This document shows, piece by piece, positions 1 to 9,164 of a DNA stretch of 64,000 bases (the first letter of the stretch is position 1; each line of letters opens with the position of its first letter). The notes under the pieces are model-generated. The model ran no database searches, was not told the origin of the DNA, and saw nothing but the letters and a program-made list of their open reading frames with translations. The position numbers and the translations under genes are program-made. The DNA is from Stictocephala bisonia (taxonomy: Eukaryota; Arthropoda; Insecta; Hemiptera; Membracidae). The stretch lies in NCBI GenBank assembly GCA_035578905.1, contig JAQJVL010000681.1, positions 186,001 through 250,000 on the forward strand, read 5' to 3'.

Positions 1-948
1 CCACATTGGGTTACGCATTGCGCTCGAGGGCAGTTTATCAAGAAACGTGTTCAATCCGAGACTGTAATTTGTATAGATCTTGTTTTTAAAGTCATCAATT
101 CCAGCCAAACCCTGTTGTTTTACAGAAGTGAAAAATTCAGTGATAAGCCGCATATCCAACGTGTAGTGACGCCAATTTTGTGTGCACTCTTTGTACAATT
201 GTAGAATTACCTCAGAATTCACATCAGTCACTTCGTTTCCGTCTCTATCGTTTACACGCAGTTTTCCATGCCGGTCTGTAAAAAGTTTGACACCACGATT
301 ACAGGTTTTGTCATAAAAGTATGCAACGGTCTCATCTCCTCTGTACTTGCTTTTGCTATTATGACAGATCTTATTGTTGTTCGATTCACGAAATACGGAA
401 TAATAAAATGTACCGTTCACCAGAAACGAGCCAGCGTACACTTTGTGTAGATATTCTGTATCGTATATATCGGAAACGCGCACACCAAGCATATCTGCTA
501 AACGACCGACCACCTTTCTTTCCAACAGAGAACCAATCATTATTGGAATCGCGTTACACACATGTTCACTCTGTACATAAGTGTCGGACGTGTCGTTTAG
601 TCTTTCGTTTTCATCGGCTTTCCTATAGAATGTAATACAACAGGAATAATGTGCTGGTAGGCCAGTATCACCTGATACGTTGTATAGCATGTATTCCAGT
701 ACATCACTTATTCCTATTACACTTGCGCGGCGATCTTCTTCTGTCGTATCATTGTAGACTTTAGGTTTGTGCTCAACCGTTTCTAGGCCGATTTTCCCAC
801 AGTGTTCACGTCGTTTACACTCTTCAACAGCTGCATTTAAACGTCTGTACACTATATTATTTGTGCATATACAATAATCACAGCTATCGTTAAACGTTCT
901 GTGTGGGTTTTTGAAAAAGTAATGGTCGTATATTTCTACAACATCCAT
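1..948 (-). CDS. Partial virus-like gene resembling an RNA polymerase beta subunit (N-terminal part)
   Basis: An uninterrupted frame reads from an ATG at 948 leftward off the window edge (316 codons). Two blocks in it recall the protrusion/lobe region of multisubunit RNA polymerase beta chains (Rpb2; LEF-8 in baculoviruses and nudiviruses): IPIMIGS at residues 134-140 and, about 39 residues later, GSFLVNGTFYYSVF from residue 173. In Rpb2-type proteins an IPIML-type block is followed at similar spacing by a GYFIINGSEKV-type block. The N-terminus is cysteine-rich (CDYCIC near residue 23). If correct, it is a subunit of a virus-encoded RNA polymerase that transcribes late genes in the nucleus. 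It is divergently arranged with the DNA polymerase, 160 bp apart. The catalytic beta-subunit region would lie outside the window. The short motif match is my reading and not a search result; another viral protein is possible. Confidence 0.45.
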   Translation of the reverse strand, partial: MDVVEIYDHYFFKNPHRTFNDSCDYCICTNNIVYRRLNAAVEECKRREHCGKIGLETVEHKPKVYNDTTEEDRRASVIGISDVLEYMLYNVSGDTGLPAHYSCCITFYRKADENERLNDTSDTYVQSEHVCNAIPIMIGSLLERKVVGRLADMLGVRVSDIYDTEYLHKVYAGSFLVNGTFYYSVFRESNNNKICHNSKSKYRGDETVAYFYDKTCNRGVKLFTDRHGKLRVNDRDGNEVTDVNSEVILQLYKECTQNWRHYTLDMRLITEFFTSVKQQGLAGIDDFKNKIYTNYSLGLNTFLDKLPSSAMRNPMW

Positions 949-1108
949 TGTGTGTGTGTAATTCGAGTTACGGTATGAAACAAACTAACAGCTCGTGTGG
1001 ACCGAACTATCAATGATGCCGCTTTCCCTAGCACCGTTAGTGCCTCGTCGTTATCATAAGAGGACATGACAAGCTACAACTGTTGCAGGTATCCCGTACA
1101 GACAGAAA

Positions 1109-4100
1109 ATGACACATCATGGGCCGGAAATAGTACTGAAAACTACGTTTGATCAAAAAGGCAAAAAGGTATTGCGGACGATTTTTGATCAAAAGTACTT
1201 ATACTATAAAACCATAACCGACTATATTCCACCTCTGTTCGTCACTATAAATTATGAAGACTCAGCGCTAAATCGAACCTGTTTTCTGAACTCATCAGCT
1301 GATAGGACCTTTAAAGAATCACGAACAACCGAAAAAGTGCTGACAACCAATGATCTTTTTCAAGATAATGTCAAATTCATCGAGTCTCTTCTCGCCTCGG
1401 CTGACTGCAGTTTTGACGCGTGCCAAGTTTCTTTCTTACGATTGGAAACGGTTGGAGATTTTCAACGTACGTTTGAAAAGTTATACCCATTGTGGAACGT
1501 GGGTGTCGGAGCGCTGGCTAGACTTACGTTCAGCACATGGCTGGCACGTACACGAGCGCTCAAGTTATTGACCACTAATGCAGCCAACAACCAGGATGTA
1601 TATACCATAAACTATGCCGCGAATCTCAGTCCTGTCACTGTGATCGACTATTTAGAACCACTATTCACCTACTGTGTAAAAATGACCAGAGCCAATGGCC
1701 ATGAAACAGACCCTTGTCAGTATTCTGTTGGTTCAAGCCGCACAGCAAAGAATTATTCATCTGCAGCGGCCGCCAACGGTACAACCGAAATGTTTGAAAT
1801 CAACTTTTGTATTGTAGACGAACCTGTCGGCATTCCTAAAACAATCGGTGATTATGTTCATCAACAGAGATTTTACAACGATAATGAATCCACGTATTCA
1901 ATGGCCAGTTCAGTGCCTGGTACAACTTTGTCGAAGAGATCTGGACCGAAGAAAAAGGGAGCCGTCGAAACCAACAGTCTAGTGAGTGTACGAACAGACA
2001 CCAACCACGATGGAGAATCGTCTAAGAACAAGCACAGACCTTCGGCTATATTGGAAAAACAGAGATCGATGTGTGGATCTCTTAGTGTACACGACGTCCG
2101 ACCGTTCTTTTCGATGCTTAACACTAGACGTTTGTCCAAACTGTCTCTGGATCAATTGGAAGACTTGCCAGTACTTATGATTCGCTGTGAGAAATACTTC
2201 TGTGCAACAACTTGTTGTGTAGTTGATCGTACAGACAACCAGTTGACTGTAATGCACGTCTACTACTGTTGGAATCAACAGGTTCATGACTTTCTAAAGA
2301 CATTCGCAGAGACGCGAGTTCGTCGAGAGAACAGCCACACTATGGTCGCTGTATCGCAACTCTATACAGAAGATATTGAAGCACGTCTCATGATGTTGCG
2401 AGACTTAAGAAATGTTATTTGGAAAGACAACATGAACGCCTATGTGCGGCTGGCAGTTGACGATGCTCACGACGAAAATATGTTGGCTCGCGAATTTTAC
2501 GAACCACTGGTGTTTCGTGTACAACGCAACACCGCCGATCTTGAAATTGAAATTAAACGTTCGGTGCAATCGTCCGAGGCTTCCGGGACCACAGATATGT
2601 TCCGAAATTCTATAGCACTCGACTGCTCACGCCTATGCAACGATTTGGACCTAAAGAATTGCAAATTCGCACAATCCTACCGTCGCATCCTGGAAGACAC
2701 TTCTCTGACGGCCAACGGATCGATCCGTCTTGACCACCAAACCCTTTACGGAAACGCAGATGTCAAGCAGAATGCTTTCCGGCAGTTGGAACACAGGCAA
2801 AACATTTACGCTCGCCTTGTATGGGAATTTCGCTCAGAGCGCATACTGGAACTGGCGTTCGACATGGCGTCTGAACTGCGGCTTGGCTTGTTGGACGTGT
2901 TTGGTATTAAGTACACAGACCAAAAGACATCTATTTCTAACAACGTACGTTCATACGACACACATCAAACATCGTCTTCGACTGAAGATCGTGTTTTTGA
3001 TTCTATAAGAGCATCGAACTGCGTATTCGTCGAAACCCTGTTGGACTCTTCCTTATACTTCGGCACGTGCGGTTCAATATCGGTTTGTAACGATTTCTTT
3101 GCCAAGGAGAAGAATGTAAAACCTATTTCACAATCGGTGCGTGGCCTTTACAGAAACAATATGATAGAATTTGACTTACAATCCGCCTATCCTAGTATTA
3201 CCGTTCTCTACAACATATCACCCGAGACTACAACGATTGTGGACAGAACGCTGTTGAACAAACTCGATGAACAGTTAGAAGCTCTTGTGACGAACAACTC
3301 CTCATGTCCTCAACAGTCGCGACACGACAAAATCATGACTTCAATCTACCACCAGATAGGACACGTCAATGAGATAAACAGCAATCTCGTCGTAGTTTCT
3401 CTCCGGCCTGAAATCTACGTTGGATGTTTAGCACGCCTCATGGAGAGACTTGTATTAAAACGCAAAAATCGCAACAGAATGTTGAATCTATTCTACAAGA
3501 AACTTGCGAACGTCATTTACGGCTGTACCGGTAAAACAAGTATGTACAATGATCTGTTTTCCCCGCAGTGCGCGTCCGCTGTTAGATCATTGTGCAAAAG
3601 TATCATGTTAAGTACGTTGCAGAACATACCTGCAGAAACAGTATTACTTTCACAAACAGACGGTGCTCTGTTTTACACCGGACCCCAAGAAGACGATGGA
3701 AATCGCGTATGTGATGTGGACGCCTCACTGACGTGCAAGGAACTAGAAACCACCATCAACAGTACGATCGATACACTTATATCAAGCCTTGGAAACATTG
3801 TCTCACCATTGCGTCTCGTTCCCAAATTGCGGCAAGTTGACTTATGCTTATTGATCGACCAAAATCGTTATCTTGTACTCTATTCGGATGGTAAAACAGT
3901 TTGCAAGGGTCAAGACTGGCAGTCGTACTCCAGTGAATCTGGTATCAACCCGGGGGGTGCGAAAACAATCGAATCTCTACTGTCGGTAATAGCGAAACAT
4001 GTTCGAGACGATTTCCTCCCATTACGTGGTGTATCCGTGGAACTAAACAGCCTACTCGGCGTGTGCTTCAAACATATCGATGCGATAAACGCTGAACGCT

Positions 4101-4498
4101 ATGTAGAATGGTTTTCAACCGTCTTTGTCCCCTCGGTAAATGAAGTGTTGTATAGTGAAACTAATCAGATATCGTTACATGGGTACAAACTGAAAGAGTT
4201 CTCTACAAGCACCTGTATAAGACCGTTAGCAAACACATTAACCACCAGATTTGGTGACACAATTACCATTTGGCCTGTTCTCGTGTACAGTGACGAAGAA
4301 GTGTTTAACGAGTTCCGAGTCTCCAGGCCTATATACAATAAAGCTGTAAGACCAAATTGTGTGTTCGTTTTAAAAGGTTTTCTAAGATACTGGATGAGGT
4401 GGTTATTCACAATACGTTACCCGAATCAAGACGAAACAAATTTGATGCGCATGTTCCACGCTATCTGTAAAAAGTACGAGAGTGGAGTATTCGGTTAA
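1109..4498 (+). CDS. Family B DNA polymerase, virus-like, intact
   Basis: A 1129-residue open frame carrying the three palm motifs of family B replicative polymerases in order: motif A FDLQSAYPS (residues 688-696, metal-binding D689), motif B KKLANVIYG (797-805) and motif C LSQTDGALF (847-855, D851). The first aspartate of the usual DTDS motif is Q849, but the metal-binding second aspartate is kept. I cannot place convincing exonuclease motifs in the N-terminal 600 residues. The length suits polymerases of large nuclear arthropod DNA viruses (nudiviruses, hytrosaviruses, filamentous viruses). It differs from cellular delta/epsilon enzymes and lacks obvious protein-primed (Maverick) features. 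It would copy the viral genome in the nucleus. No stop or frameshift is visible, which is unusual for an old genomic insertion. It lies 18 bp upstream of the next gene. The exact family is uncertain. Confidence 0.88.
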   Translation: MTHHGPEIVLKTTFDQKGKKVLRTIFDQKYLYYKTITDYIPPLFVTINYEDSALNRTCFLNSSADRTFKESRTTEKVLTTNDLFQDNVKFIESLLASADCSFDACQVSFLRLETVGDFQRTFEKLYPLWNVGVGALARLTFSTWLARTRALKLLTTNAANNQDVYTINYAANLSPVTVIDYLEPLFTYCVKMTRANGHETDPCQYSVGSSRTAKNYSSAAAANGTTEMFEINFCIVDEPVGIPKTIGDYVHQQRFYNDNESTYSMASSVPGTTLSKRSGPKKKGAVETNSLVSVRTDTNHDGESSKNKHRPSAILEKQRSMCGSLSVHDVRPFFSMLNTRRLSKLSLDQLEDLPVLMIRCEKYFCATTCCVVDRTDNQLTVMHVYYCWNQQVHDFLKTFAETRVRRENSHTMVAVSQLYTEDIEARLMMLRDLRNVIWKDNMNAYVRLAVDDAHDENMLAREFYEPLVFRVQRNTADLEIEIKRSVQSSEASGTTDMFRNSIALDCSRLCNDLDLKNCKFAQSYRRILEDTSLTANGSIRLDHQTLYGNADVKQNAFRQLEHRQNIYARLVWEFRSERILELAFDMASELRLGLLDVFGIKYTDQKTSISNNVRSYDTHQTSSSTEDRVFDSIRASNCVFVETLLDSSLYFGTCGSISVCNDFFAKEKNVKPISQSVRGLYRNNMIEFDLQSAYPSITVLYNISPETTTIVDRTLLNKLDEQLEALVTNNSSCPQQSRHDKIMTSIYHQIGHVNEINSNLVVVSLRPEIYVGCLARLMERLVLKRKNRNRMLNLFYKKLANVIYGCTGKTSMYNDLFSPQCASAVRSLCKSIMLSTLQNIPAETVLLSQTDGALFYTGPQEDDGNRVCDVDASLTCKELETTINSTIDTLISSLGNIVSPLRLVPKLRQVDLCLLIDQNRYLVLYSDGKTVCKGQDWQSYSSESGINPGGAKTIESLLSVIAKHVRDDFLPLRGVSVELNSLLGVCFKHIDAINAERYVEWFSTVFVPSVNEVLYSETNQISLHGYKLKEFSTSTCIRPLANTLTTRFGDTITIWPVLVYSDEEVFNEFRVSRPIYNKAVRPNCVFVLKGFLRYWMRWLFTIRYPNQDETNLMRMFHAICKKYESGVFG

Positions 4499-4516
4499 AC
4501 GCTATCTTCCTCAGAT

Positions 4517-5122
4517 ATGGATCCTTCGTCTACTTACAGTAAACCCAAATGTTTCGTAGGTGGATTAGACTGTATGGTGTACGTTGATTCGGAAACACGG
4601 GAAGTGGAAAGACCACGCTCAGAAGAAGACATCTTCAAAGCAGACAGTACTTTCAATATAGAAAACGACATCGGGGAAAATGATTCACAGCCATCACAAT
4701 TCAAGCACAACCGGACATGTAATCGGAAACGAGATAAATCCGTACAACAAATATTGACCAAGATCGTGGAAAGAAATCATCCTACGCTACTAAACTCTAA
4801 GATGCAGTTTTTCCGACTTGCAAAGAACAGATTTTGTCATTGCAGCGTATTCAAATACAACATATCACTTACATATTCAACTGTGAAATGTCATGGCTGT
4901 CGCCGCAATATAAAAAGTAGTAATCATGTTTGCAAGACCTATGATTTATTCCACGAAAATCAATGGCTAGGCAAAAAACATGACAAAATATACTCTAATA
5001 TAAGGAAAAATAACTTTAAATCTCTCGCTAAGTGTTTACCATATACTTTGCCTGACGATGTGATCAGTCACCATGCAGACCTGGAACCCGCATGCCAGTC
5101 AATTGAGTTTGTAGAGAAATGA
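4517..5122 (+). CDS. Unrecognised 201-residue protein with a cysteine cluster
   Basis: Starts 18 bp after the DNA polymerase stop on the same strand, in a virus-like tight spacing. The N-terminal half is acidic and polar. The C-terminal half is basic and holds a cysteine cluster at about residues 114-148 (a CHC triplet, then CHGC, then a further C) that could bind zinc. There is no signal peptide or membrane segment. I do not recognise the family. The position suggests a gene of the same virus as the polymerase. A spliced C-terminal extension of the polymerase is less likely because the protein has its own ATG. Confidence 0.55.
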   Translation: MDPSSTYSKPKCFVGGLDCMVYVDSETREVERPRSEEDIFKADSTFNIENDIGENDSQPSQFKHNRTCNRKRDKSVQQILTKIVERNHPTLLNSKMQFFRLAKNRFCHCSVFKYNISLTYSTVKCHGCRRNIKSSNHVCKTYDLFHENQWLGKKHDKIYSNIRKNNFKSLAKCLPYTLPDDVISHHADLEPACQSIEFVEK

Positions 5123-5155
5123 GTAAACATTTTAAAAGTAATTTTACGTAGTTGC

Positions 5156-5368
5156 TTTTGTTGGTTCATGAATCCAAAAAAATCCCCAGAGTCTCGGTTC
5201 GTAACTTGGTTCGTGGACATAGTGATGAACCACGTTTTAGCATAGTCTTAGATGGATAACTTTATCCAAAGCGTAAAATCTAGGCTCACCACTATGTTCG
5301 CGAACCCAGTGTCAAACCAAAGTACCATGATAAAACCGTGCTAATATGCTGTTCGTGAGCCAACAAAA
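5156..5368. repeat. Foldback (MITE-like) imperfect inverted repeat
   Basis: The two halves pair along almost their full length. Terminal 17-mers TTTTGTTGGTTCATGAA (5156-5172) and the complement of 5352-5368 differ at two positions, and internal GTTCG-rich blocks around 5200-5235 and 5285-5315 also pair. It resembles a small hairpin MITE inserted just downstream of the polymerase cluster. No clear target-site duplication was found. Confidence 0.55.
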
Positions 5369-5790
5369 AACCCACACTGTTTCAGGCTTGTTATTTACGA
5401 TCTGGTTGCGACCTTGGTGTTCGGTTCTTGAACCAAGTTCTGGAATAACAAGAAATCCAGACTAGTTGTTGGTGACCATTTGTTACTTCGAGTATACCTA
5501 CAAAGGTTGAAAAAACAATGTATAATCTATACAAAAATGTAATTTTAAGAAATGTTTTATGTAATACATTACCCACATTTTCACTTCGATGTAGTCATAT
5601 ATCTGTACTAATAAGTGACATTTCATACGTATTAGTTCAAATTTTGGATTGATAGCAAATACATTATTTCCTTCGTGTGACGTCATGTGTCTTGCACTAA
5701 GATGTCACACGGAGGAGAAGTGGGAAAAGAATGAACGTACACGTATAATTCGTGACATTTGAGTATATTTTGGTTAAAATAAAACTATTT
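5369..5790. other. Non-coding stretch between the foldback and the spliced gene
   Basis: AT-rich sequence with no supportable gene on either strand. The short frames present have no protein-like composition. It would contain the 3' end of the minus-strand gene that stops at 5791. No minus-strand AATAAA was seen close to that stop. Confidence 0.4.
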
Positions 5791-6807
5791 TCATGAATGT
5801 TGCGGTGCGGTACTTGTCCTTACTCTCCGCCGAGTGCGATGTCCGTAACAGGGACTTGTATCGAGTTTCGGCCATGTGCGTGGATCTTCGACTATGACCT
5901 GTGGCGGATCAACACGTCTGCCACACAAACAGATGGTGAGTACATCAAATTGAGGCTGGTCTGACGGATGTCTACTCGTCTCGTACCACCGACCACACTT
6001 GGTGCATTGAGTGAAGGGGACAGTTGGCGGCAATTCGTCGTTTGGACCTGCCCATACTTGGTAGCTAAGACCGAAGTTGAATCGGTCGACTATCTGCGGG
6101 TGAGTACTGAAATAACAAGAAAAAGCATTAAATAATGTACTGACCGAATTGAAATAAAATTCCTTCAAAAAATACATATATCTTCTGAGTATTTGAAGCT
6201 AGAATAGATTAGGCAAACTGTCAATGACAGAAAAAAAGAAATGTAAAGCTAGAATAGATCAACACTAAACAAATACATATATATCCTGAGTCTTTGAAGT
6301 TAGAAAAGACTAGGCAAACTGTCAATGGCAGAAAAAAGAAATGTAAAGCTAGAATAGATCAACACTAAACAAATACAAATATATCCTGAGTCTTTGAAGT
6401 TAGAAAAGACTAGGCAAACTGTCAATGACAAAAAAAAGAAATGTAAAGCTAGAATAAATCACCACCAAACAAATACATATATCTTCTGAGTCTTTGAAGT
6501 TAGAAAAGGCTAGGCAAACTGTCAATGACAAAATAAAAGAAATTTAAAGCTAGAATAAATCACCACCAAACAAATACATATATCTTCTGAGTCTTTGAAG
6601 TTAGAAAAGGCTAGGCAAACTGTCAATGACAAAATAAAAGAAATTTAAAGCTAGAATAAATCACCACCAAACAAATACATATATCTTCTGAGTCTTTGAA
6701 GTTAGAAAAGGCTAGGCAAACTGTTAATGACAAAAAAAGAAATGTAAAGCTAGAATAAATCAACACCAAACTTACCTTGGTAGTCGCGAATAGTCAGAAG
6801 AATCCAT
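5791..6807 (-). CDS. Small spliced gene, 115-residue cysteine-containing protein
   Basis: Exon 1 is 6807-6776 (32 coding nt) and ends in a strong donor CCAAG|GTAAGT. Exon 2 is 6106-5791, preceded by a pyrimidine-rich acceptor ending TTTCAG. The join is in frame (AG plus T gives Ser) and yields 115 residues. The first exon supplies the only good ATG. The protein carries a CTKCGRWY block and an ICLCGRRV block about 30 residues later, a possible C-x2-C/C-x-C zinc-ribbon-like fold, followed by a basic tail (RTRRRVRTS). The family is not recognised. A TATA box and initiator lie upstream at the expected spacing. It may be a viral early-type gene or a host gene beside the viral segment. The intron consists almost wholly of tandem repeats. 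Confidence 0.55.
6107..6775 (-). other. Intron of the small spliced gene
   Basis: A 669-bp GT-AG intron inferred from the donor GTAAGT at 6775 and the acceptor at 6108-6107 on the minus strand. Reading frame is conserved across the join. Nearly all its length is the 101-bp tandem repeat. Confidence 0.5.
6170..6772. repeat. Tandem repeat, about 101 bp x 6
   Basis: Six copies spaced 100-101 bp apart, each with CTGAGTCTTTGAAGTTAGAA (first copy TATTTGAAGCTAGAA), a GGCAAACTGTCAATG block and an AAGCTAGAATAAATC block. The CTGAG landmark falls at 6185, 6286, 6386, 6486, 6587 and 6688. Copies in the right part (6480-6720) are almost identical, so they spread recently. The array fills the intron of the flanking minus-strand gene. 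Confidence 0.9.
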
Positions 6808-6853
6808 AGCAGAAATACGTGTGCCACATGTGTTCGATCGATTCCAAAACAGG

Positions 6854-6889
6854 ACTGAGTAAGAGTGTGTGAAGTTCAGGCTTTATATA
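6854..6889 (-). promoter_or_regulatory. TATA box plus arthropod initiator
   Basis: On the minus strand, TATATAAAG runs from 6889 to 6881 and a canonical arthropod initiator TCAGT lies at 6858-6854 with its A at 6856. The core TATAAAG starts 31 bp upstream of that A, the standard TFIID geometry. The predicted 5' UTR of about 49 nt leads to the ATG at 6807. Confidence 0.65.
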
Positions 6890-7125
6890 ATACTCGTGTT
6901 TCGGTAAAATGATTGCACGATCCGATCGGGAGTCCGATCTTGAATGGCACGTCGAATAACGACTATCTCTAAACGAAAAAATATAATGCCTCTCGGTTCG
7001 GGGTTCCGATCGGTTACCCGTCAAAAATTACAAAATAATATATAGTAAAAGTATTTATATCACAATCTCTCGGATAGAGGATCCGCAGGAGTACACAGTC
7101 GGTTACCCGATAGAAAATAAAACCT

Positions 7126-7260
7126 TGAAACGACCTCTTGAAGTATATATACAAACGCAAAGTACCGTGAAACGACCTCTGGAAGTATATATACAAATGC
7201 AAATGAGTTTGATGATGTCATAGAATGTATATACAAATGCAAATGAGTTTGAAGAGGTCG
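7126..7260. repeat. About 40-bp tandem repeat, three degenerate copies
   Basis: Copies near 7126, 7167 and 7209 share AGTATATATACAAAYGCAAA preceded by a CGACCTCT-type block. The upstream stretch 6900-7125 has no gene and repeats a CGGTTACCCG word. Confidence 0.6.
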
Positions 7261-7345
7261 ATTACCAAGTGTACGTGCGTTTCTATATACAAAAAGAGGT
7301 CGAAATAACGGAAAGTGAGAAACGAGTTCGAATACCAAGTTCAGA

Positions 7346-7425
<80 letters not shown>
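7346..7425. repeat. (TA)n microsatellite
   Basis: About 38 TA dinucleotides in an uninterrupted run. The Tyr-Ile frames on both strands here are artefacts of the repeat. Confidence 0.98.
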
Positions 7426-7427
<2 letters not shown>

Positions 7428-7970
7428 CCAATGTATGTTTGTCTGTCTGTCCTTTATGCGCTACCAAACCGTCCAGCCGATCGCCATGAAACTTGGGAAA
7501 GTTGTTCTATATACCCCAGGGAAGGTTTCTGTCCTATTCCCGTTTCTTTAATCCCTCAGGGCTCCATCCCTTGGACTTCTAAAGTTTTGATGTTAATCAA
7601 ATAGCAGGATGCATGAAGGTATAATAAGTCAAATATAAAAGGAATATCAGCTGTGGGTTTTAAATATGTCAAAATTAAATTAAACCATGTGTTAATTTTT
7701 TAAACTGTTTATATTTGTAGGTTTTGATTTCTTGTGAAGCTATATTAATTTATTGATTTATTTGATTAACAGCTATTAAATAAAAACAAATAGAATAAAA
7801 TTGTGGTAGGCAAAACTTTCAAAATTAAAAATAATTGAGTACAGTAGTAAACTACACAAAACATCAGCTGTTGTAAATTGGATACTGTGTAAACTGAAAG
7901 GTTGCTGCACATTTCAATGATACAATAAAAACTCAATATTATGACCGGCGAAGCGGGCGGGTACAGCTAG
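7426..7970 (+). mobile_element. Dispersed non-autonomous repeat ending in CTAG
   Basis: Begins directly after the microsatellite with a TGTTTGTCTGTCTGTCC block and a CGATCGCCATGAAACTTGGG block, and ends in GCGGGCGGGTACAGCTAG before TATTT. That combination is familiar from high-copy arthropod repeats, and the CTAG end fits a Helitron-like 3' terminus. The classification is inference. No coding capacity is present. Confidence 0.35.
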
Positions 7971-8244
7971 TATTTAAATAAAATAAGTCTTTCGTCCGTT
8001 AATTGGACGTCTGATTTATTTAGATGTGTTTTACATATTTTAATTCAATTCAACAATACATTCATATTTAACATTATCATGTGACCTGAAGCAAAATTTC
8101 ATATATTAAGTAGTGGTGAGATTTTTAGCTTTGGAACAACCTGACATAACAAAGGGAAAGTAACAACGTTTGTGACAGTTACTTGTTTCCAAATATTACT
8201 TATATTGTGACCCTAAATAAGTAATATGGCGAGTTTTAAAATTG
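7971..8244. other. Non-coding stretch before the gap
   Basis: AT-rich, no supportable gene, repeat or hairpin seen. Confidence 0.4.
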
Positions 8245-8767
8245 NNNNNNNNNNNNNNNNNNNNNNNNNNNNNNNNNNNNNNNNNNNNNNNNNNNNNNNN
8301 NNNNNNNNNNNNNNNNNNNNNNNNNNNNNNNNNNNNNNNNNNNNNNNNNNNNNNNNNNNNNNNNNNNNNNNNNNNNNNNNNNNNNNNNNNNNNNNNNNNN
8401 NNNNNNNNNNNNNNNNNNNNNNNNNNNNNNNNNNNNNNNNNNNNNNNNNNNNNNNNNNNNNNNNNNNNNNNNNNNNNNNNNNNNNNNNNNNNNNNNNNNN
8501 NNNNNNNNNNNNNNNNNNNNNNNNNNNNNNNNNNNNNNNNNNNNNNNNNNNNNNNNNNNNNNNNNNNNNNNNNNNNNNNNNNNNNNNNNNNNNNNNNNNN
8601 NNNNNNNNNNNNNNNNNNNNNNNNNNNNNNNNNNNNNNNNNNNNNNNNNNNNNNNNNNNNNNNNNNNNNNNNNNNNNNNNNNNNNNNNNNNNNNNNNNNN
8701 NNNNNNNNNNNNNNNNNNNNNNNNNNNNNNNNNNNNNNNNNNNNNNNNNNNNNNNNNNNNNNNNNNN
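8245..8767. other. Assembly gap (523 N)
   Basis: A run of N. Any open frame crossing it is meaningless. Confidence 1.
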
Positions 8768-8911
8768 ATTGTAAATAAAGTTTCGTATTGAGGATTTCCA
8801 TCATCATCATGTGAATAGATCTTGTGAGTTTCCATGTTGTCGTGACGGTGTCTAAGATAAGACTGAGTTCACTTTTATACTGAATTATTGTCTGTTACAA
8901 TTAAGTAGAAT

Positions 8912-9100
8912 GTCCACGTGCTCGTAGTAAACTCGACCTCCAAGGTTAACACGTGGTGATTATCAATGAAAGGCGTCGCGGGGGGTCCACGTGCTCGTAG
9001 TAAAATCGACCTCCAAGGTTAACCCGTGGTGATTATCAATGAAAGGGACTAGTAAACAATAGTAAACTTGACCTCTGGGGTCAACACGTGGTGATAAATT
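8912..9100. repeat. 73-bp tandem repeat with E-box palindromes
   Basis: Two near-identical copies start at 8912 and 8985 with GTCCACGTGCTCGTAGTAAA and are followed by a diverged third partial copy (about 9048-9100). The units carry CACGTG words, one near each end of the repeat core. Confidence 0.8.
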
Positions 9101-9164
9101 TGTAAACAATAACAGTACAAAGTCCAAGGTTGGGCCGGGACCGGCACTGCTACACTACTTATAA

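Noticed and set aside
268..635. Plus-strand frames at the left edge
   Set aside because: Antisense to the long open minus-strand frame that carries the polymerase-like motifs.
1109..4498. Maverick/Polinton (protein-primed) polymerase
   Set aside because: Motif spacing and sequence do not show the protein-primed insertions, and no integrase, ATPase or capsid genes of that group are nearby.
7060..7604. Frames rich in Tyr-Ile on both strands
   Set aside because: Produced by the TA microsatellite.
8196..8835. Open frames across 8196-8835
   Set aside because: They consist of the N gap; there is no sequence information.
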